A stretch of 64,000 bases of DNA from Paenibacillus antri (GTDB taxonomy: Bacteria > Bacillota > Bacilli > Paenibacillales > YIM-B00363). The notes beneath the pieces are model-generated. The model was not told the DNA's origin, did not search any database, and was given only the letters and a program-made list of their open reading frames with translations. Position 1 is the stretch's first letter; the number at the start of each line of letters is the position of its first letter. A program made the position numbers and the translations under genes. Positions 9,122 to 18,167 of the stretch are shown piece after piece. The stretch covers positions 372,001 to 436,000 of the forward strand of contig NZ_VCIW01000001.1 in the NCBI RefSeq assembly GCF_005765165.1, written 5' to 3'.

Positions 9122-10795
9122 TTATTTCCAAAGCTCTTTGCGCTCGTTGTAGTTTTTCGTGTAAATGGCTTCGAGTTCGGCCAGCCCCGCCGTCTCCAGC
9201 TCTTTCATCATCGTCTCGTACAACGCGACCGCCTCGGCTTCGGACGGCGCCATAACCATTCTCGGGAAATACTTCGAGGACGTCTCGTTCACCTTCTGCT
9301 GCATGATCGCTTCCGGCGTGCCGCCGGCCGGTCCCAGGTTGTCGTAAGGCGCCGTATCGAAGGAGGAGTCGGCCAAGTTCTTGATCGCGAGGCTGGATAC
9401 CGGATCCGTCTCGTAACGCCCGATCAAGTCGTACGGCGTGCCGTCGGAGCCCGGACCGTTCTTGATCGCCCACGTCCACTTCCGGATGCCCGTTTCTTTG
9501 GAATAATTGGCCCAGTCCTTCTTGAAGCCTTCGAGCACTTCGGGACGAGGCGTATGCTTGCCGTCCTTCATGTCCCAATGAACGCCTTCGACGCCCCACA
9601 TCATCAAATACTGCCCTTCCTCGCTTGCCAGGAAGTCGAGGAATTGAATCGCGCGGACAGGATCCTTATTGCTCTTCGAGATGCCGATGCCGTCCCAACC
9701 GAGCGAACTCTTCGGACCGTACGTCGTCTCCTTCGGATCGACGCCCGGCGCGACGACCTTATACGGGTAAAACTGCGCTTCGTCCTGCGCGGCCGCGTCC
9801 GCGGCTTCTTCCTTCAAGATCGTGTTCGGCTTGCCGAGATTCCAGAACGCGTCCGCCGTGGAGAAGAACGCGCCGCTCGCGAGCTTCTGCTCGTATTGCT
9901 GCGTCTTGTTCGTCGCCCATTCCGGATCGATGAGGCCGTCGCGGTACAGGGAGTTCATGAATTTGATCATTTCGATGTATTTCGGATCTCTGACGTCGCT
10001 CGCAAGGCCCGCGTCCGTCTCGTAGTACGGGCGAATGCCGAACATGCCCTTGAACGTGCCGGTGATGGCCCCCATGTTTTCGCCGTTGAACGTCATCGCG
10101 TACGCCGGCTTGCCGTCGACCGCCGGCGCTTTCGCTTGATACGCTTTCAGCAGCGCCACGAACTCGTCGGACGTGAACGCCTCGCCGTTATTGACCTTGT
10201 CGCCGGCGCCGAGCTCCTTCATGACGTTCATCCGCATCAGAAATCCGAAGACCGGATATTGCTCGAGACCGTACCAGTTGGCGAGATAGTAGTTTTTCCC
10301 GTCCGCCGACCTCGTCTTGTTCAGCATGTCGCCGTACATTTCCTTAATGTTCGGACCGTGTTGGTCGATTAAGTCGTTCAGCGGCATGAGCGCGCCCGCG
10401 GCGATATACTTGTCGAGAATGTCGCCGCGGCCGATCGCGAGGAAATCCGGCAAGTCGTTGCTCGCCAGCATCAAGTTCAGCTTCTCCGAAGGATTGCCCG
10501 TCGGCTGCTGGATTTCGAGGGATACGCCGGTCTTCTCGGTGATCGCCTTCGCGACCGGATTGTCGAACTTGTCGCCGACGTTCTTGTCGAAGAACGTGAA
10601 CGTGACCGGACTCGTATCGGGCGCGCCCCCTTCGCCTTCGTCCGAAGCGCCCGCGCCTCCCGTACCGCCCGTCCCCCCGTCGCCGGACGCGCCGTTCTCG
10701 GGGGCTGCGCCGCCGCCGCTGCAAGCGGCCAGCATGGCCGCGATCACCGCCAGTATGATCGCCAATCTGAAATGGAAACGACCCTGTGCCTTCAT
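9122..10795 (-). CDS. Extracellular sugar-binding lipoprotein (LplA-like)
   Basis: Membrane-anchored solute-binding protein of 557 residues that should capture alpha-galactosides for the permeases encoded at 14284-16170. The start at 10795 is chosen because a GGAGG site precedes it and the protein then begins with a basic segment, a hydrophobic helix and the lipobox LAAC (lipidated C25). An upstream in-frame ATG at 10852 would bury the signal peptide. A Gly/Ser/Glu-rich linker follows the cysteine, then the type 1 binding fold (PVTFTFFDKN ... near the start). It is downstream of the sensor kinase gene, with a hairpin just before its ribosome site. Confidence 0.93.
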   Translation of the reverse strand: MKAQGRFHFRLAIILAVIAAMLAACSGGGAAPENGASGDGGTGGTGGAGASDEGEGGAPDTSPVTFTFFDKNVGDKFDNPVAKAITEKTGVSLEIQQPTGNPSEKLNLMLASNDLPDFLAIGRGDILDKYIAAGALMPLNDLIDQHGPNIKEMYGDMLNKTRSADGKNYYLANWYGLEQYPVFGFLMRMNVMKELGAGDKVNNGEAFTSDEFVALLKAYQAKAPAVDGKPAYAMTFNGENMGAITGTFKGMFGIRPYYETDAGLASDVRDPKYIEMIKFMNSLYRDGLIDPEWATNKTQQYEQKLASGAFFSTADAFWNLGKPNTILKEEAADAAAQDEAQFYPYKVVAPGVDPKETTYGPKSSLGWDGIGISKSNKDPVRAIQFLDFLASEEGQYLMMWGVEGVHWDMKDGKHTPRPEVLEGFKKDWANYSKETGIRKWTWAIKNGPGSDGTPYDLIGRYETDPVSSLAIKNLADSSFDTAPYDNLGPAGGTPEAIMQQKVNETSSKYFPRMVMAPSEAEAVALYETMMKELETAGLAELEAIYTKNYNERKELWK

Positions 10796-10824
10796 CGTAT
10801 CTTTATTCCTCCTCCAGTGAGTTG

Positions 10825-10844
10825 ACAGCGGTTCCAATCGCTGT
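10825..10844 (-). promoter_or_regulatory. Small hairpin ahead of the binding-lipoprotein ribosome site
   Basis: Arms ACAGCG and CGCTGT (10825-10830, 10839-10844) lie in the 121-nt gap between the kinase stop and the lipoprotein start. There is no T-run, so it is more likely an mRNA processing or stabilising stem than a terminator. It could raise lipoprotein mRNA over kinase mRNA. Confidence 0.35.
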
Positions 10845-10916
10845 GGACCCATTGTACCTACCCGATCTGTCGGTTATCTATAAAACAAAATAACGAATCG
10901 TATCGGAAAACGTCTT

Positions 10917-12653
10917 TCATAGAAACCGCGTCGTCTTCGGAATGCGGATGCGCGCCGCCGTCCCGATGCCGAGCCGGCTGTGCAGCTCGACCCCGTAACG
11001 TTCCCCGTACGCCAACCGAATGCGCCGGTTCACGTTGTAGATGCCGTACCCCGCGGGCGGCTCGTCCGAGTCTTCGGCATGCGCCAGCAGCCGCTCCGCC
11101 GTCTCTCGCGGCATGCCCGCGCCGTCGTCGACGACGGAGATGAGAACGTCGTCTCCGTCCTCCGCCAGCCGCACGACGATGTTGATCGCGGCTTCGTCGT
11201 CCCAGATCGCGTGATTGATGCTGTTCTCGATGAACGGCTGAATGATCAGCTTCAGCGTCGTGTACGGAAATAACGATTCGTCGAGCGCATAGTGGATGCG
11301 GAACATGCCTTCGAACCTCGTTTTCTGAATGGAGACGTAATGCTTGGTCAGCTTCAGCTCGTCCCCGAGCGTAATGCACTTCTTGCCCTTGTTCAGCGAG
11401 ATGCGGTAAAACCGCGCCAGCTCGTCCGCCATTCGGTGCACGTGCGGCGTCTTGTGCTTGATCGCGAGCGCGGAGATCGAAGCGAGCGTGTTGTACAGGA
11501 AGTGAGGCGTAATTTGAGCTTGCAGGCTGGTCATCTCCGCTTCGTTCCTCAGCAGCTCTTTCTTGTACACGTCATGGATCAAATCTTGAATCGTTAAGGC
11601 CATTCGCTTCAGCGCGATCGACAGCTGCCCGATCTCGTCATTGCCCATCGCGCGGTCGGGAAGCTCGAACGTGCCGCGTTCGACCTTGCGGATAAGCTGC
11701 AGCAGCGTCTCGATCCGCTTCGTCATGAATCGGCTCGTGAAGAAGATGAGCAGAATCGCGGCGCCGATGCACGCGAGCGAGATGAGGAGCATGTTCGTCG
11801 ACGCCTTCTGCGCGTCCCCCAGCAAGGTGGCGTACGGCAGCAGGACGACGGTCCGCCACCCGTTCGGCAGCGTCTTCGTCACGATCATAAACTCCGTCTT
11901 CGACACGTCCAGCTCGGAGACGTTCGCGATCGCCTTATTTTCCAGGCCCGAAGTAATGATGTCCCCGCGTTCGTCCGCGAGCAGAATCGTCTTGTTCTGG
12001 GTCTCTTTCTCGATAAGCGAGTACAGCTCTCGTTCCGAAATTTCCATCGTCAGGATGCCGTACGGGAAGTTGAGGCTGAGATAATTGAGCGAGCGCGCCA
12101 GCGTCACGGTCTTCTCCCCGTCGGCCGCCCGCGTCAGGAACGACGTAATATTTCCTTCCGCCGCGAACGTCTCCTCGCGCAAGCGCTCGGGGAAGTCGTC
12201 CATGTATTTAATAAAAAAACCGTCCGAATGCAGCGTCTTATTTTCCGTATAGATCGAGATCGACTTCATATTCGGGTTCATCGCAAGCATCTTATAAAGC
12301 GAATCGTTGATGTAGTCGTATGCGTCCAGGTAATGCAAGTCGTTCTTCTCGTACCGGTAGGACAAATAATTGCGCATCTGTTCATCCATGTAGATCAGCG
12401 TGGCGATCTGCGAGTACATGCTCAGCTTGTTCTGGATATTGTTGTTAATTTGATCGATCGTGCTGCCGATATTGTCCACGGCCTGCCGCGTCAGCTGCTC
12501 CTTCACCGTATGGAACGAATAGGCGACCAAGAACGAGATCGGCAGGATCGTGACGAGCAAGTAGACGACGAACAGCTTGCTTCGCAGCCGCTGATTGCTC
12601 ATCCGCTTGCGGACCGCATCCAAGAGTCTATAGAAACTTCTTGCGATACTCAT
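10917..12653 (-). CDS. Sensor histidine kinase, YesM family
   Basis: Membrane sensor kinase of 578 residues partnered with the response regulator whose gene overlaps its start by 26 nt. A first membrane helix (LFVVYLLVTILPISFLVAY) and a second (LLISLACIGAAILLIFF) bracket an extracellular sensor domain of about 240 residues. A HAMP segment follows, then the His_kinase box with QAQITPHFLYNTL (phospho-acceptor H384). The N-box ENSINHAIW and G-box DDGAGMP belong to the ATP-binding domain. YesM kinases usually control a neighbouring carbohydrate importer. Here that should be the alpha-galactoside system, with the binding lipoprotein possibly presenting ligand to the sensor domain (inference). Confidence 0.94.
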   Translation of the reverse strand: MSIARSFYRLLDAVRKRMSNQRLRSKLFVVYLLVTILPISFLVAYSFHTVKEQLTRQAVDNIGSTIDQINNNIQNKLSMYSQIATLIYMDEQMRNYLSYRYEKNDLHYLDAYDYINDSLYKMLAMNPNMKSISIYTENKTLHSDGFFIKYMDDFPERLREETFAAEGNITSFLTRAADGEKTVTLARSLNYLSLNFPYGILTMEISERELYSLIEKETQNKTILLADERGDIITSGLENKAIANVSELDVSKTEFMIVTKTLPNGWRTVVLLPYATLLGDAQKASTNMLLISLACIGAAILLIFFTSRFMTKRIETLLQLIRKVERGTFELPDRAMGNDEIGQLSIALKRMALTIQDLIHDVYKKELLRNEAEMTSLQAQITPHFLYNTLASISALAIKHKTPHVHRMADELARFYRISLNKGKKCITLGDELKLTKHYVSIQKTRFEGMFRIHYALDESLFPYTTLKLIIQPFIENSINHAIWDDEAAINIVVRLAEDGDDVLISVVDDGAGMPRETAERLLAHAEDSDEPPAGYGIYNVNRRIRLAYGERYGVELHSRLGIGTAARIRIPKTTRFL

Positions 12654-14163
12654 TCGGCGTGACCCCTTGGGTTTTATAGAACAGCGAACAGAAATAAGAC
12701 GTGTTATCGTACCCGACGCAGCCCGCGACGTCCTTGATCTTCAGCGATCGATCGCGCAGCAGCTCCAGCGAGCGCTGCAGGCGGACCGACGTCAAGTAAT
12801 CGTGAATCGTAACGCCCCGCTTCTCCTTGAAGAGCGAGCGCAAGTAATTCGGGGACAGGTATACCTTCCCGGCCAGCGATTCGATCGTCAGCGGCTCGGC
12901 GTAATGCGCATCCAAGTACGCCGCGACCTCCGTCACGATCTGCGCGTGCCGGTCTTGCGCTTTATCCGCGACATACTCGCAGACGTCTCGAAGCAGCGAG
13001 ACGACGTACGACTTCACCTCGCCGATCGTCTGACGCGTCTCGATCGTCCGGCGCCACGCCTCGAAGCCGCCGAGCCCCCGCTCCGGCCAATCCTCGTACT
13101 TCTCGAGCTCGGCGGACAAGCCTCGCAGCCACGCCGCCGCCCGCTCGCTCACGAACGCGCGCGGCGCGCGCCGCTCGGCCATTCGATCGAACGCCGCCTC
13201 GATCGCCGCAAGCAGGTCGGGCAGCTCCCGCGGATTCATCTTCGAAGGTAGGTCGTCTATGCCGTCGTCTTCCGCCTCCTCCGGATTCCCGGCCTGCTCC
13301 GCATCCTGCGGAAGCGACGCGTCGCCGGAGCGGTAGATGCGACCGAGACCGTCGTGGAAGCGGCACTCCGCCGCCAGCCTCGCCTCCGCAAGCATGCCGG
13401 GCGCGTCCGACAACAAGCTTGCGCGGTCGCACACGCCGACCGTCGCGCGGAGCGCCCGCTCGGCGAAGGCGGCGGTCAGCCGTTCCCACGCCGACCCGTT
13501 GGAAGCGCTTACCGATATCGCAATAAAGCGTTCGCCCTCTCCGGACGTCGCGACGACGACGTCATCGCCGATCGGCTCGAGCGCTTCCCGCGCGAGTCGA
13601 TCGATCGAGTCCGAGGCGGCGTCCGCGCAGGTCAGCACCCCGCCCTCGAAGAGACGATCGCGGTACGCCGGTTCGACGCCCGTCAGCTCGGCCCAGGCCG
13701 ACCGTCGGCGCTCCGGATCGTCGGCCGTCAGCAGCGTCTCGACCTGCCTCTCGATCAACGCTTGCTTCGAACGTCGAAGCAGCCGCGCCTTCTTCACCTC
13801 GTCCTTCACCCTCGCCATGACGTTCGCGAGCTCCCCCGGATCGATCGGCTTCAGCAGGTAGCCGACCGCCCCGGATTCTAATGCCGACTTCACGTAAGCG
13901 AACTCGTCGTGCCCGCTGAGGAACACGACCTTCATCCAATCGAAACTCTCTTGCACGAGCGCCGCGAGCCGCAGCCCGTCCATGATCGGCATGCGGACGT
14001 CCGTCAGCACGATGTCCGGCTGCAGCTCCTGAATTTGCGCCCACGCCCGCTTCCCGTTCCGCGCGGCGCCGACGACCGTTAGGCCCATGTCCTCCCACGC
14101 GATATGCTCCTGCAGGAGCTCCAATTCCACGACCTCGTCCTCGACGAGGAAGATCGTATTCAT
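12628..14163 (-). CDS. Response regulator, YesN/AraC family
   Basis: Transcription factor of 511 residues and partner of the YesM kinase. The start at 14163 has an AAGGAGCG site about 8 nt upstream, and the protein begins directly with the receiver domain (MNTIFLVEDE). The phospho-acceptor is D55 in DIVLTDVRMP, with the conserved Lys in LLKP near 105. The middle region is variable. The C-terminal 100 residues are a two-helix-turn-helix AraC domain (LTIESLAGKVYLSPNYLRSLF ... VGYDNTSYFCSLFYK). It probably activates both its own operon and the divergent permease genes through the 120-nt region between them. Confidence 0.94.
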   Translation of the reverse strand: MNTIFLVEDEVVELELLQEHIAWEDMGLTVVGAARNGKRAWAQIQELQPDIVLTDVRMPIMDGLRLAALVQESFDWMKVVFLSGHDEFAYVKSALESGAVGYLLKPIDPGELANVMARVKDEVKKARLLRRSKQALIERQVETLLTADDPERRRSAWAELTGVEPAYRDRLFEGGVLTCADAASDSIDRLAREALEPIGDDVVVATSGEGERFIAISVSASNGSAWERLTAAFAERALRATVGVCDRASLLSDAPGMLAEARLAAECRFHDGLGRIYRSGDASLPQDAEQAGNPEEAEDDGIDDLPSKMNPRELPDLLAAIEAAFDRMAERRAPRAFVSERAAAWLRGLSAELEKYEDWPERGLGGFEAWRRTIETRQTIGEVKSYVVSLLRDVCEYVADKAQDRHAQIVTEVAAYLDAHYAEPLTIESLAGKVYLSPNYLRSLFKEKRGVTIHDYLTSVRLQRSLELLRDRSLKIKDVAGCVGYDNTSYFCSLFYKTQGVTPNEYRKKFL

Positions 14164-14214
14164 TTCGCATCGCTCCTTGTTGAAGATTAGACGTTTTCCC
14201 GTATGAATCCACAC

Positions 14215-14254
14215 ATTGTATTATTGAGAGCGCTTTTCCGCAACCCGTATAATT
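14215..14254. promoter_or_regulatory. Overlapping divergent promoters with a cre-like site
   Basis: Minus strand: -35 TTGCGG (14243-14238), 17-nt spacer, -10 TACAAT (14220-14215), reading toward the response-regulator operon. Plus strand: -35 TTGAGA (14224-14229), 19-nt spacer, -10 TATAAT (14249-14254), reading toward the permeases. TGAGAGCGCTTTTC (14225-14238) lies inside both. It resembles a catabolite-responsive element but mismatches the consensus at two core positions, so CcpA control is tentative. Confidence 0.6.
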
Positions 14255-14283
14255 TCTTCATCCCCATCGAACGAGGTGCTCAC

Positions 14284-15255
14284 ATGGAACCTGCGGTAAC
14301 GATTTCCCCTCAACGAACGAAGACGGAACGCCGGCGGAATTGGAAAACGCTGGTCGTCGAACAGCGCTACCTGCTGCTGATGCTGCTGCCGGCCTTGCTT
14401 TGGGCGATCTTCTTCTGCTACTTGCCGATGGCCGGCCTGTACATGGCTTTCGTCAACTATCAGCCGTCTCTCGGCGGCTTCTGGACCAAGCTGTTCCAGA
14501 GCGAATTCGTCGGCATGGACTGGTTTCAATACTTCTTCCGGAACGGCGACTTCTACAAAATCATGCGCAACACGATCGCGTCCACGATGCTTACGCTCGT
14601 CATCTCCTTCCCCGTCCCGATCCTGATCGCGATCGCGCTGAACGAGGTACGGGGGGCGCTGTTCAAGAAGACGGTGCAGACCGTGTCCTACCTGCCCCAC
14701 TTCATCTCCTGGGTCATCGCGGCGAACATCATCGTCACGATGCTGTCCTCCGGCGGCATCGTCAACGACATTCTGAAGTGGCTGAACCTGACGGATACGA
14801 GCATCCTGTTCTTGCAAGAGGGCCGCTACTTCTGGTGGATCGTGGCGCTCGGCAACACGTGGAAGGAGATGGGCTATAACTCGATCATCTTCCTCGCCGC
14901 GATCTCCTCGATCAACCTGGAGCTGTTCGAGGCCGCGAAGGTGGACGGGGCCGACCGCTTCCAGCAAATTCGGTACATTACCCTGCCGCACCTGAAGCCG
15001 ACGATCGTCATTCTGCTCATTCTGGCGCTCGGCGGCGTCCTGAACGCAGGGTTCGACCAGCATTACCTGCTCGGCAACGGGCTGAATCAAGACTTTTCCG
15101 ACGTGCTATCGACCTATTCGTTCCGCTACGGTTTGCAGAACTCTATGTTCTCGTACGCCTCCGCGGTCGGATTGTTCAACTCCGTCGTCGCGTTCCTGAT
15201 GGTCGTCTTGGTCAACTACGCATCCAAGAAGCTGAACGACCAATCGCTGTTCTAA
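14284..15255 (+). CDS. Sugar ABC transporter permease, LplB type
   Basis: Inner-membrane permease of 323 residues. The start at 14284 (ACGAGGTG site upstream) is preferred over an in-frame ATG at 14203 because the family begins with a short charged tail before the first helix (LLLMLLPALLWAIFFCYLPMAG). The ATPase-contact loop is EAAKVDGADRFQQIRYITLPHLKP. FSDVLSTYSFRYGL and a C-terminal helix follow. It pairs with the next gene and with the binding lipoprotein at 9122-10795. No ATPase gene is in the cluster, as is usual for this type, which borrows a shared MsmX-like ATPase. Confidence 0.93.
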   Translation: MEPAVTISPQRTKTERRRNWKTLVVEQRYLLLMLLPALLWAIFFCYLPMAGLYMAFVNYQPSLGGFWTKLFQSEFVGMDWFQYFFRNGDFYKIMRNTIASTMLTLVISFPVPILIAIALNEVRGALFKKTVQTVSYLPHFISWVIAANIIVTMLSSGGIVNDILKWLNLTDTSILFLQEGRYFWWIVALGNTWKEMGYNSIIFLAAISSINLELFEAAKVDGADRFQQIRYITLPHLKPTIVILLILALGGVLNAGFDQHYLLGNGLNQDFSDVLSTYSFRYGLQNSMFSYASAVGLFNSVVAFLMVVLVNYASKKLNDQSLF

Positions 15256-15276
15256 CAAGAAGGAGGCTTCTCGCTT

Positions 15277-16170
15277 ATGCTTCGCAACGCTTCGCTCTCC
15301 GACTACGCGTTCAACGTCTTGCTGTATGCGTTCTTGTCCGCCGTCTTCGTCGTGACGTTCTATCCGTTCTGGAACATTCTCGTCGTCTCGCTGAACGATG
15401 CCACCGACTCGGTGCGCGGCGGCTTGTACTTATGGCCGCGCGAATTTTCGCTAGAGAGCTACCGCTCGATCTTCCGCAACGACGAGCTGCTCCTCTCCGT
15501 CCGCGTCACCGTGCTGCGGACGATCGTCGGCACTCCGTTGACCGTGCTCGCCATCAGCATGATGGCGTACTCGCTCAGCAAGCGGAAGCTGATCCTCTGG
15601 CGGCCGCTGACGTTGTTTTTCATCTTCACGATGTACTTCGGCGGCGGACTCATTCCGACGTATATGGTCATTAAGTCGCTCGGGCTGATCGATACGTTCA
15701 GCGTGTTCATTTTCCCGGGCTTGATCGGCGTCTTCCTGATGATTCTGGTCCGGACGTACATGGAGCAGCTGCCGGGCGAGCTCGAGGAGTCCGCCAAGAT
15801 GGACGGCGCGAACGATCTGGCGATCTTCGCCCGGATCGTCCTGCCGCTCTGCGTGCCCGTCCTCGCCACCATCGCGCTGTTCGTCGGCATCGGGCATTGG
15901 AACTCTTGGTACGATTCTTATATCTACACGTATAAGCCGGAGCTGAAGACGCTGCAGGCGGTGCTCGTCAAAATTTTGAACCAGTTCCAAACCGGCGCCA
16001 TGGTGTCGGAGGCGGAGCAGCTCGCGAACAGCTCGAAGCGGATTCCCGTTTCCGGCGAGAGCATCCGAATGGCGGTGACGATGGTCGCGACGATCCCGAT
16101 CGTGATGGTGTATCCGTTCATTCAGCGCTACTTCGTCAAGGGCATCATGATGGGCGCCATTAAGAGTTAA
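15277..16170 (+). CDS. Sugar ABC transporter permease, LplC/YtcP type
   Basis: Second permease of the importer, 297 residues, 21 nt after the first with an AAGGAGG site. Helices begin with VLLYAFLSAVFVVTFYPFWNILVVSL. The contact loop reads EESAKMDGANDLAIFARIVLPLCVP, and a GHWNSWYDSYIY motif follows, as in LplC/YtcP members. The C-terminus (YFVKGIMMGAIKS) is the standard ending of the family. A hairpin terminator follows at once. Confidence 0.94.
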   Translation: MLRNASLSDYAFNVLLYAFLSAVFVVTFYPFWNILVVSLNDATDSVRGGLYLWPREFSLESYRSIFRNDELLLSVRVTVLRTIVGTPLTVLAISMMAYSLSKRKLILWRPLTLFFIFTMYFGGGLIPTYMVIKSLGLIDTFSVFIFPGLIGVFLMILVRTYMEQLPGELEESAKMDGANDLAIFARIVLPLCVPVLATIALFVGIGHWNSWYDSYIYTYKPELKTLQAVLVKILNQFQTGAMVSEAEQLANSSKRIPVSGESIRMAVTMVATIPIVMVYPFIQRYFVKGIMMGAIKS

Positions 16171-16173
16171 TTC

Positions 16174-16245
16174 GGAAAAGCTCCCCCTTATTGCGAGAAA
16201 ACCGGCCGTCGAGGCACCGGATCGTAGCATAGGCGGGAGCTTTCC
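16174..16245. terminator. Bidirectional terminator between permease and epimerase genes
   Basis: Arms GGAAAAGCTCCC (16174-16185) and GGGAGCTTTCC (16235-16245) lie between two convergent genes. A/T runs on both arms suit termination in both directions. Confidence 0.65.
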
Positions 16246-16248
16246 CTG

Positions 16249-17211
16249 TCAGCCGTCCCCCAACTCGCCGGGGGAGCCGCGGCCGAGCCGCACATCCAGC
16301 CGCCATGCCGCGGCGCCGTCCGGCGGGATCCGGAGCGTCATGCCCCGCGCCGCCGCATCGGACAGCTTGTCGTAAAACCCGTTGCTAGGCTCCAGAGCGC
16401 ACACCGCCCGATCGTTGAAGCCGCCTTCGTCGATCCAGACGCCGAGGTACGGAAGCTCCTCCGGCGCCCATTCCATCGAGAGATACTCCCCGTCGTCGCC
16501 TTCGTACAGTCCCGCAAAGCCGCGATCCACCGGACCGTCTACATACAGCTTGCGCGAATCCCGCCGTTCCGCCGGACCGATCCGATCGAGCCCTTCCGGC
16601 CACGCGTGCCGCTTCCCCGCCTTCATCGTCCGTCCTCCGTAGACGCAGAGCAGCCGGTCGACCGAACGGGGCAGGCGAATGCGCGTATGCTCCGTCACCC
16701 GGAATTGGGGATGCGCCGTCCATAACGCCGCCAGCGGCTCCGCGCCTCGATTCTCGACCGTATACTCCAACCGCAGCGTGCCGTCCGCCGCGAAGAACAT
16801 CCGCCGCTTGAACGCGTACGGCAGCGCGCGACCCGCGACCGTGCAGACGAGCGAGCCCTCTTGAAGGTCGGCGCTCCAAGGAAGCGACCATAGCTCGCCG
16901 TGATCGGGCAGCGGTCGGCCGGCGTACGCCCCATCCGCCGGATATGCGCACGCATCGATCGTAGGGAAGCATTCATCCCACCCGCTCATATCCGCCTCCG
17001 CGAAGGCGGAGCCGTAGTCCGGCTTTCGAAGCGCTCTCGCCCCGGGGTCGATCAACCATTCCTTCCCCGTCGGCAAGTACCGCAGCGAGACGATCTTCGC
17101 GCCCAGCTCCGGGACGACGACGGCTCGGATCGTCCTCGATGCCAACTCGACCGCCTTCCACCCCGCATGAACCGCGGGTTTTACCGTCACGCCGTCCCGC
17201 AGCATCCCCAT
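16249..17211 (-). CDS. Aldose 1-epimerase (galactose mutarotase)-like protein
   Basis: 320-residue cytoplasmic beta-sandwich protein of the galactose-mutarotase superfamily. The start at 17211 has a GGGGAGG site 7 nt upstream. The frame is open a further 486 nt upstream, but that part overlaps the next gene out of frame and is not coding. Recognisable elements are VVVPELGAKIVSLRYLPTGKEWL, GWDECFPTI, PDHGELWSLPW (a His in the expected active-site strand) and a C-terminal sheet. Its neighbours (SDR, AraC regulator) and the nearby alpha-galactosidases suggest a sugar substrate, but mutarotase activity itself is not proven by sequence. Confidence 0.82.
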   Translation of the reverse strand: MGMLRDGVTVKPAVHAGWKAVELASRTIRAVVVPELGAKIVSLRYLPTGKEWLIDPGARALRKPDYGSAFAEADMSGWDECFPTIDACAYPADGAYAGRPLPDHGELWSLPWSADLQEGSLVCTVAGRALPYAFKRRMFFAADGTLRLEYTVENRGAEPLAALWTAHPQFRVTEHTRIRLPRSVDRLLCVYGGRTMKAGKRHAWPEGLDRIGPAERRDSRKLYVDGPVDRGFAGLYEGDDGEYLSMEWAPEELPYLGVWIDEGGFNDRAVCALEPSNGFYDKLSDAAARGMTLRIPPDGAAAWRLDVRLGRGSPGELGDG

Positions 17212-17228
17212 CCCGCTCGCCTCCCCGC

Positions 17229-18011
17229 TTAACAAAGTCTGGAATGGTATAGACGCGCCGACAATCCGCCGTCGATGACGATTTCCGCGCCCGTCACCAT
17301 CTCCGCCTCGTCCGACGCCAAGTATATCGCGAGCTTGCCGATGTCCGAGGGCGAGGCGATACGGCTCCCGGCGTGCAGCCAGGCGACCTCTTGTTCGATC
17401 TCGCGGGCGTTGCCTTGGCTTTCGAGCCACGCGCGGTAATGCGGCGTATCCGTAAAGCCCGGGCAGATCGCGTTCACCCGAATGCCGGACTTGCCGAGGC
17501 TGAGCGCCATGCTGCGCGTCAGCCCGTTCACCCCCGCTTTCGCCGCCGCGTACAGCTCCGTATCCGGCAGCGTCGCCTTCGCATGATTCGACGAGATGTT
17601 CACGATTGCGCCCGCGCCTCGCTTCGTCATCTCCGCCGCGACGTATTTGCTGCATAGAAACACGCCGCGCAGGTCGATGTTCATGACCGCGTCCCAATCC
17701 TCGAGCGTCGCCTCCAGCAGCGGCTTAAACAACGTAATGCCGGCATTGTTCACCAGCACGTCGATCCCCCCATAGGCCTCTGCCGCCTGCCGAACCATAT
17801 CCCGCACGCTGTCCTCGGAGGCGACATCGACTTGTACGAATACGGCCCTTCCCCCCTGATCCGCGATTTCCTGGACGACTTGCCTGCCTTCCTCCTCGAC
17901 CAGCGTTGCTACGATTACCGTCGCGCCTTCCTTCGCGAATTCGATCGCGATGCCTCTCCCGATGCCTCTTCCGGCTCCCGTGACGATCGCCGTTTTCCCA
18001 ATCAACCGCAT
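17229..18011 (-). CDS. Short-chain dehydrogenase/reductase (SDR)
   Basis: 260-residue NAD(P)-dependent oxidoreductase. The Rossmann motif TGAGRGIG lies at 11-18, DV at 61-63, NNAG at 88-91, catalytic Ser at about 141 (NISS), and Tyr154/Lys158 (YAAAK). The C-terminal IVIDGG loop is also present. It lies 17 nt upstream of the epimerase-like gene in the same orientation and divergent from an AraC regulator, so the pair probably acts on one sugar or polyol, perhaps as a glucose- or sugar-1-dehydrogenase. The specificity is inferred from the neighbourhood. Confidence 0.9.
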   Translation of the reverse strand: MRLIGKTAIVTGAGRGIGRGIAIEFAKEGATVIVATLVEEEGRQVVQEIADQGGRAVFVQVDVASEDSVRDMVRQAAEAYGGIDVLVNNAGITLFKPLLEATLEDWDAVMNIDLRGVFLCSKYVAAEMTKRGAGAIVNISSNHAKATLPDTELYAAAKAGVNGLTRSMALSLGKSGIRVNAICPGFTDTPHYRAWLESQGNAREIEQEVAWLHAGSRIASPSDIGKLAIYLASDEAEMVTGAEIVIDGGLSARLYHSRLC

Positions 18012-18167
18012 ACGAATCTCTCCTCTTCCCTGCGAATTGTGCGTATGCCTTCACTTTACTTCCTGTGCGGCGTGTTTTAAAATTCACAATCATACTAAGC
18101 ATATGGACAATAATCCGATCGCCCGATCATCCGGGCGTCGGGTCGGAAATCGAAGGGGGATGCCGAG

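Noticed and set aside
16249-17697. A longer 482-residue form of the epimerase-like protein
   Set aside because: The extra 162 codons overlap the SDR gene in a different frame and are Arg/Gly-rich. GGGGAGG precedes the ATG at 17211.
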